Shown here: piece by piece, positions 29,101 to 41,100 of the stretch
Numbering within the stretch: position 1 is the first letter of the stretch
Layout of the letters: every line of letters begins with the position of its first letter
Assembly: GCA_031213475.1 (NCBI GenBank)
Contig: JARUPZ010000013.1
Location: 864,001 to 928,000 of the forward strand
DNA length: 64,000 bases
Direction of reading: 5' to 3'
Source: Nereocystis luetkeana
Taxonomy: Eukaryota > Sar > Phaeophyceae > Laminariales > Laminariaceae
Position numbers and translations under genes: made by a program
Notes under the pieces: model-generated
Databases searched by the model: none
Told to the model about the DNA's origin: nothing
Seen by the model: the letters and a program-made list of their open reading frames with translations, nothing else

Positions 29101-32100
29101 ACTATTGCATTATCCCGCACACTGGTACACTGGGTTTTCACATAGGTATGTACCAAGCGATTCTAAAAGGCACTATAGCGGGCGACCGGCACTATTACTC
29201 CTCAGCCGACATTATAGAGGGACCACTGCTGTAAATATTACAGTATACCTGGTAGTAAAACAACCACGTGAGAGGGTTGAAAACTGTAGCGGTTCGGGGA
29301 GAGGCGGAATGCCACGCTTCGGGGGAGACGGAACGAGAGGCGGAATTTGCCACTTCACAGGGAGATGGAGTGATGGGATGCAACACGTCGGGGAGACGCA
29401 TTGAAACGGTTCGGGAAGACGGGATGTAACGGTTCTGGAAGGATATGACATTGTGTCGCACCCCAAGCCGGGTGCCCCGGGTGGTCTAGCAGTCAACCAT
29501 GGAGACTGCTAAGGTTGACGTCGGGGGTCCGAGTCTGCGTATGGACTTCCTGTAGTATGTTTCAAATGACACCAACTGTCGGGAGCGCCTCTTATCAATA
29601 GTAGAGCGAGGGTGGGCACAATTCGACGGGAGTCGACGAGGAAAAAGCGCTGAAACGTTCTCGTGATAAAAATGCCTTCCAAGGCACGTACCGCGGTGGG
29701 GAGGAGGGACAAGAACCTACTTTGTGATCCCAGATCCGAGATACGACTATGAGGGAGCGGGAAAAGAGGGCCAAGAAGACATAATGGGATGGGGAAAAAA
29801 AAAAGTTAATTATCGGAGTCAACAACGCCATGTTTCAATATAAATGGACTCAGCACGAGAGGGCGCGATGTGTCCTGTCACGCACCTTGCAGAGTTGAGT
29901 ACCACCTTGGTCGGAGCTATACCCTCCGTTTGATGTTCATATCAGACTCTGAAGGGGGCCTATATTCCCGGACAGAGTGATATCAACCAGTCAATCGTTC
30001 CTACTCAGATGGCCTATTCCCAAAATATAGATATCATGTATCTCCCGTTCGAATTCGCTCCAGGGAGATGGAATGTAACGCACCGAGAAGACATAGCGTA
30101 ACGGTCCGGGGAAGCGATGTGATTGCACCGCGCCTAAAGAGTCGAAATAATGGTACGACGACAGGAGGTTGTGAGAGTGGCGCTCATGTTCAGTTTTAGC
30201 TTTTGTTTCCCATCATCTTGGCATCTTGTGCAGGGTGAGCTTTGGGATCCAGCTCTAGTGATCGTATTGCCTGGTAGGACGTTCGAGACGGAACAGAGAG
30301 CTGTAGGATCAAAATGCGCCACTCGCTAGCCTGCCCACAGAAACCACGAAACATCACTTCCTGCGCTATTGGATCACCCTCCGCAATTTCACAGGTGTGT
30401 GCATACTGCCGTGTTTTTCATGTATCAAGAGAAGAGGCCAACAACACGTACGATAGTGAGACTCACCAACACAGACGTACGTACTCATGTACTGATACGT
30501 GAAGATCTGCTGCAACATTTAAATGGAGTATTTCAAACAATTTTCAGTGTGTTGGTGTGCCCGTCACGTAAAATCTGTTGTAAACCAACTTTCGATTGTC
30601 TTGTGGACCCCGACCTTCGCGTGTCGATCTGCTGTTTCAGTGTACGAAATGGTACAAGCATTATCGTCTCGTCGACCCCGGTAGCATCCAGGGGAGTCAC
30701 CGGCCAGTAGTCAACCGCTAGGGAAGTAATGGAAAACGCGCGAACGGTTCACGCAGCTTGCAAAGTTGAGTATCGATCGATCTGCCGATCGGTTGAACTC
30801 ACAGCTAACGTACGTTTTTTTAGTTTTCGATTAAATATCCCCTTCGTTCGGCTGCTCGCTTGCCTTTAGCTCTCGGGTCAGCTTCTCCCTTGCCGGAAGG
30901 TAGAGGGTGAGGTCGATGTCACTATCTGGCGTGGACAGCTGCATCGCGGAAGATCCGAAGACCAACACCCTCGCCTCCCTAAACATTGGCCTGCCCACGA
31001 AGGAAGAAAGGAGGCACACGCCAGCATAGCATGTCAGGAGACCTCACCGTAAAGCTGTACTGCTCAAGGGCTAGGCGGGTCGCGGAAAAATTATCGTGAC
31101 GGATTTGTTTTCGATAGTGCTTGTTGTTTCCAGCCCGACTCGAAGGGTTTTGTTTACGCTCGATAGTCCTTTCCTTTGCACAAAACGCTGTGGCCCCACC
31201 AATCTCTCTCTAAATAGAAGGAAAACTTGACAAATAAAGTATTGCCGTGCATCGGAGTACCCACTTCAAGACCACCCCATGGCACGGCCGAAAACGAGGT
31301 CTTACCTGTGCCGTACGTACCAGTTCCAAGCAGTTTTTTTCTCGTGATAAAAGCCGATTTACCTGATCTTACCATTTCTATATTCTGTAGCCCTAAGGGT
31401 ATACTGTAAATCGAAACGTCCCGTCTTTTTTTTCGGGAGAGAATGGTGATATAATGTTGCCTTCACCTTTACCGGGAAATCGGTTCAAGATTCGTATTGC
31501 AACGTCGATGCCCATCGAGGATTGCACATGTCGGACAGATCATGTACAGATAGATCGTCTACAGATAAGTCATTACAGATATATCATCTACAGATAAATC
31601 ATCTACAGATAGATAATCTACAGATATATAATCTACAGATATATCATCTACAGATATATCAACCTCAGATAGATCATCTACAGATAGGTCATCTACATAT
31701 TGATCCGATAGACCCTAGCCTGCTGTTGTGAGAGGTTGGGCATGACCTGTACAGTACAGATCCAACCCGAGAAACATGTCCTAGGTCATGCAGGGTATAC
31801 ATATACCGCTCCCACCCGGTAACATGAGCTAGATACCATACATATCAGGAACGTACTGTATCTGCCCTCCAATATCTAGATCATCAAGTGGGAATGATCT
31901 GCAGATGCTCTATTATATATTGACAACTCGGTGCGGAAATGTAAGAAAGAGCCGCTTTGCGCATACAGATTAGTTAGCGAGCGATCCTGACATTTCCGGA
32001 CAGAGTGGAATATTTCACTTGTACAGCAGTTCGGTCCAAAGCGTTACGAAAACGACCAAGGTCGGCAAAAACGTACCAAAAACATACTCCATGGCACAAA

Positions 32101-35100
32101 TAATAGAGAAACGGGAGACCCCTATGAGGGTCAGGGAACCTCTCGAGAATGAGGCATGTTGGTTCTTGAGGGAGAGGGAGGCATGTTGGTTCTCGAGGGA
32201 GAGGGAGGCATGTCGGTCCATACCAGTATTATGTGTGCTCGTATGCTAGTTGACCTTCACGGCAGCCACCGTTTGGGTGATCGCGTACGGTATATAGGTG
32301 GAATTAACCAAGTGGGTGCAGCACGTGACGGTGCTGGCCGAATGGTACAACGTGTCCACATAAAGCGCTTATTCTGCAAAAGAAGTAACAGCAGCAGCAA
32401 CCGTAGTAGTAGCAGTAGTAGCAGCTGGCCGACAGGTACTGGGCCAGACGCGTCGTGATTTGTCGTGATTTTTGGGCCTCAAAGGCTTCCATCGTATCGT
32501 TTTGACAGCTATTAATTTCAACTTTTCATGGAAATCGAGGAGAAGTGGGAACGCTGCACCCAGGCGAGTCGAACGGTGGAAAAAGGGCTCAATCAGCCCT
32601 TATTCTCGTCATGAGAAAAAACGCCTTCCAAGGCACGTACCGCAGCGGGGAAGGGGGATACGAGCCTCCAGTGTGACCCCGGATCCAGGTTACGACTACG
32701 GTAGTTACTACGGGGGGCCACAGTAAATAGGACCAAATGTTGTTGGTAAAAATAGGTGAAAATATGCGCTAATGTGTGTACCATAGGTCCTATTACGGGG
32801 GACCATAGTTAACAGGGCCTATAGTATACTTAAAACCTATATATTTAACCATTTTTACTATAAATTTGGTCCTATTAACTATGGCCCCCCGTAATAGTAG
32901 GAGAGGGGAGCCAACAAAAGGGTGAAGTTATTACATGGAATGGGGGGAAAACAAAAAAGGTTTTCCCGATGAAAATAAGGGCTGTATGCCCCGGGGGAAG
33001 GGGGGGGGGGGGGGTGGCACCTGCGAGTTGAGCTAGAAAGTAAAAAGTATGAAAACACACAAGCTCAGTACCTGAGGGCCCACTCAGCATGCTGCCTTAC
33101 TTTCTCCACCCTCTCCATCTCCACCACCCCTGGAAGCATCGACAAGTAGCGCTGGAGGTCGGTGCACAGACACAAGAAGGGGGAGGGAGTTGTAGAGAGA
33201 GGGAGAAAGGGAGAGTGGTGAATAATATGACAGATATGCAAAGAGGGAGGAACTTGTAGAAAGGGGGGAGAAAGGGAGTGGGTGGAGAATAGGAAGGATT
33301 TGCAGTTCAAGGGAGGGGTCTGCAGAGGAACATGAGGGGTTCGTAGAAGAAGAGGGAGAGTTGCAGAGGGAGGTAGAAACGAAGCGAAGAAAAAGAGGGA
33401 GTTGTACAAGAAGGGAGGGAGCCGAAAAGGGGAGGAAGAAAAGAGAAAAAGGAGAACAATGAGTGGTGAATGATATAACGGAGTTGCAGAGAGGGGGAGG
33501 GTTGTAGAAGGAGGGGAAAGGGGAGGGGCGAACAATAAGAGAGGGGGTAGTACAGGGAGGGAGACGGAGCGGTGAAAAATAGGAGGGAGTTGTACGAGTA
33601 GCGGGAGGGAGAAAAAGGAGGGGTGAAGGATTGTAGGGAGATGTAAAGGGGGAGGGAGGGGGTGGAGAAATAAAAGTAATGGTGAATAAAATGAGGGAGG
33701 TTGAACAGGAAGCAAGGGAACGAGGGAGGGAAAAAGGGCACATAAGAGCAGGGATGCGTGTTGCGGCTATAAATAGTGGAGGCGGAGCGTCGGGGAGCAA
33801 GGACTTGTAGAGGAATCGAGGGATCGAGGGAGGGGGGGACGGAGTTTTGAAAAAAAGGGAAAGAGGGGGGCGGCGGGTGCAGGAGCTGGCGGTAACGGCT
33901 CAATACCCCTCAGGCCATCTCTTACGGCAAACCGGTTTTGGTTTCTGGAAATCGAGGTTTCAGCACCTTCGCAAGCGTGTTTGAACAGAGAAACGGGCGA
34001 ATCGGTCCCGCTTTTCTTGAAGTTCCATCAGTTATTTAGCGAGAGGCATGCAACGCCGTTTGCCGTTTCTTCAGGATAGCATTTTGAAAATTGTCGATAC
34101 ACTCCAGTTTCCTCTATTGAATTTGGGACGCGATTTATCAGAAAAAGAGGCCATTTTTCCGGCTGAAACGTCGATATATACCCGGTATCTGAAAATGCCT
34201 TGTTGTTTTTTTTTGTCTGAAAATGACAACATCATGAAAAACTCGAACGACACCCCTGAAGGAAAGAAAAACGGGTCTAGACAACTCTCCCCAAAAGACT
34301 GCAAGGAAAATACGGAGAAATACCGAATTTTCCGGAAAATACTGTAAAAAAAACTAAAAAACAGTCCTCGTTAAGGTCGACCCTTCATCCCTTCAAAACT
34401 TCGGTCCCGTTTTGGGTACAATATGCTCAGAAATTGAGTGGGTTGCCCCCAAAAGCGGGACTGCAATGCTGAATGGGTTAGTACAGCTGCTTAACCCCCT
34501 CGGGGGCGGATCAAACGAGCAGGATTTTCGTACGGGTTCCATTCCCCTGTCTGGCATAACTTGGTCTTTACGGGCGAGCAAAAACGACAATGTGTCCGCC
34601 GCTCTTATCCCTGGCTCCCGACAGTAGAGCTTGCCACTTCTCCGAAGTTTGGTCTGGTTGGCCCAAGGTCAGGGACAGGGCTGCTCTGATTGGCGTAGGG
34701 TAAGGGCGAGTTACGTTCGTCTATACTCGTTACATTCACTTCGTACAGAGCGTGTCGACCTAGATCTCGAATAGTGGTAAGCAACCCTAGCCCCCTACGC
34801 CAAAATCAAGTAGAGGTCACCTTTGACCCTCACCCCTCTGTCAACCAGTCACAACGGGAAAAAACCCGATCACGAAACCTGGCTCGAGTGCATGCAATCA
34901 TATCGGTCTTCCCCACGCATCGTTTAGTGCCTTAGTCCGTCTTTTGGCTCGCAGGCGTGATGATTGCAAAGTACGTTTCTAGTTAAAATCTCTCTCCCTG
35001 CGAGTGCTTTTGTGTTTGTGTTTTTGTTGATATTGCTGCCGGTGTTCCGGCTGTTGTTTCTGCTCATCCCTTTTGGTTGTTTCTTTTCCTTCCCAGGACG

Positions 35101-38100
35101 TTTGGTCCTCCTGCCTTGCCTTTACCGACCAGGGCCTGCCGACCAGATAGATAACTTCAGAGCAGCAGCAACAGCAACAACAAGCAACAGCAACAAAAGC
35201 AGCAGCAGCAACAGCAAGTAGGGCTGATCTAAACTACCAAAAGGCACCGCGAAAAAATACCTTATTCCGACCAAGGTACCAGGTACCAACCACGCCACCC
35301 CGCCCCCACCCTCACGACAGATTTGGCGCTGTCAGCGCTGATGGTGGGGGAAAGGACGTCAAGAGCACCAGCGACGCCAACAACAGCATCAACACCGCCG
35401 CCACACACCACCAACACCCTCACCCCCCCCCCCTAGGGCATCATCCACCATTCCCACAACCCATACAAAAAACGACTCAAATCACCTGTTCCAAGAAATA
35501 CAGCATGGCTCCGTGGTCCTCCGCGTTCCACTTGACGTCCTCGAGCCCCAAGTTCTCCTCTCCCTCTCCTTTCCACCCCCCCCTATCCGAGCGCTGCTGC
35601 GCCGTGTCCAAGCCGCGAATGATCTCGTCCACCTCGCGTGTAAAACTGTGAATTCTGCTTTGATATTTCTGGGTTTCGTAACGGCGACACGCGAGACGGC
35701 ACCGGTTGGGCCGACGGGGTGGATGCGAATGAAAACGGGCGTTTCAGCACTTAAAAGCTTGTGAAGAATCTCCTTGTAGTCTCTCTCTCGATCCTCTGGA
35801 ATGTGCCCCGCGAAGCTTCGCTTACTCTTTTACCAGGAGACATGGTGTGTTTTGCTGCGGACGATCCGGAAAAAACAAACAAACAGTAAGTTCCTCAGTT
35901 CGTTGACGTTACGTCGACCGCTGACGTCACGCTTTTCGAGAGAAAATCATACCTCTCTGTCCCCCAATATAAGGATCGTTTTCACTGAATGTTAGTACTT
36001 AACCCTTCCTGATATTGAGGGACAAAGCTGTATTATTACAGGGGCGGGTGTACGCGATAGGAGAGATGTACTCGATCTCATGCATGGCCGTAGTCGTATG
36101 ACCATAGACAGGGGGGGGGGGGGAGGGATAGCAGTCAGGACCCACGATGATCCCCGAAAACATACATCTCCCTATCTTCTGCTAATCACGTTAGGTTCTG
36201 ATTACTACAGTGATAGTTCGAGTAGGAAATCAGTCGTTGTGGGCGAGTCAAGGGATGTTTTGGCCTTGGAAAACCGTGCTACATACACCGGGACGAGTTT
36301 TCAGACCAGATTTTCTCCGAAACATGCCTTAACCCTTTTAGGACCGCAGGCTCGTTTTGGGGACAATGGGGGACAAACTACTTGGAATTTATGTGGTTTG
36401 TCCCCAAAACGGGACTGGACTTCTAAACGGGTTGGTAGGGCACACACAAACACACACCACGAAAATGGTGGCGTTCAAAACCTCTCGCCCAAACACTTAC
36501 TTTCTCCCCGTTGCTGGAAAAAAGCCACTTTGGAACTCCGTCCGAGGGTGTGTGTTATAGTATCACCCTAGTGTGGACGCGTTCCACGATAGAGGCTCAC
36601 CCTGAATTTGCCGAGGCTTCTCACTTGAAGAGCTCAATACCTCACTCGAAACCTGATTTCAGCAAAAATCGAATTTCCCCGATATATAATCCTACCGGGT
36701 ATAGCCCAAGTATACAAAGACGTCATTTTTTCGAAACAAGATTGGCATTCCGACGATTTTAGGTGAAGGAACTCCGTCACTCATTCAGAAAACATGTTAT
36801 TACGGGGAACCATAGTTAATAGGACCAAATATTGCTAGTAAAACTTGTTAAATATATAGGTTTTTATGTATACCATAGGTCCTGTTAACTATGGTCCCCC
36901 GTAATAGCGGAAATATGCCCTCTATCGTATCACTGTAGTGCGTGATAGTGTTATACGGCGATGTTCAAACCATTCTTACGGGGGATCATAGAAATAGGAC
37001 CGAATATTGTTATTACGGGGGGCCATAGTTAACAGGACCAAATATTGTTAGTAAAAATGGTTAAACGGTTAAACATATAGGTTTTTTATGTGTACCATAG
37101 GTCCTGTTAACTATGGTCCCCCGTAATAGTAAAAAAAGGAAATATATACCTGGTACGTTTTTGGGTGTACCGTAGGTCCTATTCACTATGCCCCCCCCGT
37201 ATTAGCATGCTTGCCATACGACAAGGCAGCGGCGGCACTTCAACCCATGAAACAAAAAAAAAGGCACCTCCGGCTCCCTCCCGCCTCCCCCACCTTCCTG
37301 AAGCCGCATCGATCCTGCGCAAGCATTTCCGCCGCCACTTCCTTGGCCGTTTCGATCGTACTCCGGCACGTGCCCTCGTCAGTGCAGCCATCGGCAGCGG
37401 CCAGCAACGCCTCATCACATCGCTGGAAAACCGAGCCCATTATTTCATTCTCGACGTTTTTTCCCGCTGAGGATATACATAAAAGGGTGGATGGGAGGGA
37501 GGGGGAGGGAGGGGGGGGGCGGGGGGGGGGGGGGGGGGGGCGTACTCATTTGTTGCTTGCCTTGGTCATTTGACCATTGGGACCACGTATCCCTTTCGAG
37601 ACGGAGCACCGTTCCTACTCCTAATAGAGACACCTCCAACAATTGGGGGCTCATTACGTTGTTTCCATATATTACATAGAAACGTTTTGCTAATATTATC
37701 CCGGGGGGGGTTAATGCCGGGACGGGGCTTGTCGGGTTTTCACCGACCAGGCATATATCGCTAGCGCCAAGCGCGAAGGTGGGTGGGGGGAGGGGGTGTA
37801 CTCATTGTCATGCGTTGCCGTAGACGCATGACCATAGACCCTCCTTTGGGATCAACGTTTTCGGGACCCGGAGAAAACGACAAAAAAACGTGAGAAGGTT
37901 TTGGCGAGTCCTTGACAGTCGCACCAGCAGCCTGGGTCCCCAGCAGAGTGGGTAGGACCATTGCCAGCTCCACCCCTCCTTTGCAGTGTACAATACCTCG
38001 GAGACGCACCATTGTACCACTCTGTTCTGAAATATAGGGATCCTTTCTACACTAAGATCCGATACAAACGGTTGCTCTAGGTAGGGACAGAGTGGTGGAT

Positions 38101-41100
38101 AACATGCCCCAATCCCGCAGTGACCGTTGCCGTAATTGTCACTCGTATCTTCGATTTTCCCTTCTGAATGAATGCCACTTAATATTATACCAGGCATGTG
38201 CGATGGATATCGTATATCGTACCGCAACTTTTTGGTACATCGAAATTTGCATACCGAACGTTCGATATATATCGTATCGAGCGTCCGTGTTTCGCCCTCC
38301 TTCCCATCTGGCGTCCCCGGTTTTTTTATGCCTGACTCTGAACGAAAGCTTCGGTGTACCGGTATCGAATATCGCAATCGTAATCGTTTTGTTGTTCTTA
38401 GTTCATCCGCATCGTTTCGAACTCGATTCCGACATCGATATCCGATATCCAACACAACCAGTTGCAACACTTTTGGTACTTAATGACCCTTTAAGAACCG
38501 CAGTCCTGCTTTGGGCTACTAACTAGTCATAATTTGAGCGCTTGGTCCCCAGAAACTGTTTTTTTTTAATTCATCACTTTTACTTTCCAACCTACTAACT
38601 AGTAGGGAGGTCTACCCTCAGCGATCTTCTGGACAAGCCGTGGTCACAGGTGTCGTCCCTTCTCCCCCCCCGGTACGTGCCCGTACGTTTTCTCGCGCAT
38701 CGGGTTCAGCATTCCCACTGCTCGTCGATTTTCATCGAACGCAGCTAACTAACGCTCTCGCGCTCTCCGCCTATCATTTTTTTTTCCCATGCAAGAAAAA
38801 GCCCCTACGAGCATGCACTCGGTACTATTACTAAAATGGTTAAGTTAACAGAGATTGTACCGGCCAAAAGTAGATGTGTTTGGTACCGTTTTGACTACAT
38901 CTGGTACCAAGGACGTCTTAACAGCAGTCTACGAGTATTTGATAGTGTGGCCGCGCAGCAAGACGACTGAAATCATCTCGCCACGATAGAAGGTAAATGT
39001 ACCTTGTTTTGGCCAAAATAGTCCTGCTATGAAGAAATACCCAAAAAGGTATTGAGGCGAAATAAAGGCATGCCTTATCCTTCATCTCAAGGGGGTGTTT
39101 GTACAGTTACATATTCGGACAATGCCTATGGTAGGCCGAGGTTGAGCGTCCACCTTGTTCTTCAAAATATGTTTTGTGGGTGAGGGTATCATGAACATTA
39201 TAGGGGACAGCCCACCCAGATTCTAAGCAATTTGCCTGTAAGGGGGTATAGCAAGGAGCCAAAAAAAAACTAAGGTGCCATTACGGGGGACCATAGTAAA
39301 TATTACGGGGGGCCATAGTTAACAGGACCAAATATTGTTAGTAAAAATGGTTAAACATATAGGTTTTTATGTATACCATAGGTCCTGTTAACTATGGTCC
39401 CCCGTAATAGGACCAAATGTTGTTAGTATAAATAGGTAAATATATAGGTTTTTGTGGGTACCATAGGTCCTATTTATTATGGTCCCCCGTAATACCACCT
39501 CTATCGCAGCATACGCCTGCTTCATCAAGCTGCGCCCATGTCGTGCCACTCCTCGCAATGAAACTGCTGCAGTAGGACACCAGATTATTTGCCATTCCCC
39601 GAACTGAGCAGGTAACCCGATGGATTGTCAGTGTCATTTTTGGTGTCGCTAATATGCCCCTGAAAAGTTCCCAAAGATCGTCAGAAATCGAACATAAAGG
39701 GCCACACCGTGCTCACCACTGCAGTAATCCGGGGGACCATACAGTAGTAAACAGGACCAAATATTGTTAGAAAAAATAGCCAGATATATAGGTTTTTGGG
39801 TATACCGTAGGTCCTATTTAATATGCCCCCCTCCCCCCGTGATAGTAGGGGTCGCGGTTTCAAGAGCTATGTATGTACCATGTAGTATCGGTCTAGATAA
39901 TTGCTGGTTCAAGGTAAGGTCGAACGGCTTGGCGCGGGCACGCTTGAAGCTGTACATTATTCCCAGGCTTAAGAGTGGTTAGTTACACTTAAACAGCTCT
40001 GTACATTATTCCCAGGCTTAAGAGTGGTTAGTTACACATAAACAGCTCTGAACATTATTCCCAGGCTTAAGAGTGGTTAGTTACACTTAAACAGCTCTGA
40101 ACATTATTCCCAGGCTTAAGAGTGGTTAGTTACACTTAAACAGCTCTGAACATTATTCCCAGGCTTAAGAGTGGTTAGTTACACTTAAACAGCTCTGTAC
40201 ATTATTCCCAGGCTTAAGAGTGGTTAGTTACACTTAAACAGCTCTGAACATTATTCCCAGGCTTAAGAGTGGTTAGTTACACTTAAACAGCTCTGAACAT
40301 TATTCCCAGGCTTAAGAGTGGTTAGTTACACTTAAACAGCTCTGAACATTATTCCCAGGCTTAAGAGTGGTTAGTTACACTTAAACAGCTCTGAACATTA
40401 TTCCCAGGCTTAAGAGTGGTTAGTTACACTTAAACAGCTCTGAACATTATTCCCAGGCTTAAGAGTGGTTGGTTACACTTAAACAGCTCTGAACATTATT
40501 CCCAGGCTTAAGAGTGGTTAGTTACACTTAAACAGCTCTGACGCACCCACCCCTCTTTCAGATCGTGACCCCCCAATGTAGCTGATGTTTGGCAACAGGC
40601 AACCAAACACACAACCTTACATCTCATACACAACAGGACGAGCGATGGCAGCGATAGCAGCCCCGGAAACTTGCAAAAATGTTGCATAATCTTGGCTGCG
40701 CATAGTTTCCAATGCTCGACATATTATACTGCCGTACTGCTTTAAAGCAAAGCCCCTCACCTCCTACAAGCGATAGCGCCGTCTTGAGAGCAGTTAGCGT
40801 CTCTTGCACTAGCACCAGGTGTTCCGCATCTCGGCGCTCTCGCTGAATGCCATAGCGCTGGGCGAAGGGAGGCGGCGGGGGTGTCAAGCGCGACATTTAC
40901 ACACCTCGCGCGGCAGTTACACACCTCGCGCGGCAGTTACACATCTCGCGCGGCAGTTACACATCTCGCGCGGCAGTTACACACCTCGCGCGGCAGCTAC
41001 ACACCTCGTGCGGCAGATACACATCTCGCGCGGCAGTTGCGCATCTCGAGCGACAGTCACACATCTCGAGCGGCAGGTACACACCTCGCGCGGCAGTTGC

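Noticed and set aside
30831-30863. Reading TUTase exon 5 on to its in-frame stop as the gene end
   Set aside because: This would leave an enzyme without the third Asp or central domain, although these exons follow in phase downstream.
33065-33903. Long Pro/Leu/Ser/Phe-rich open frames on the minus strand
   Set aside because: All three overlap and come from the purine tract on the opposite strand; only the last 80 nt (33151-33072) are a real exon.
39952-40541. Regular direct repeats resembling a CRISPR array
   Set aside because: Units abut with no unique spacers, no cas-like genes are present, and the surrounding genes are eukaryotic and intron-rich.
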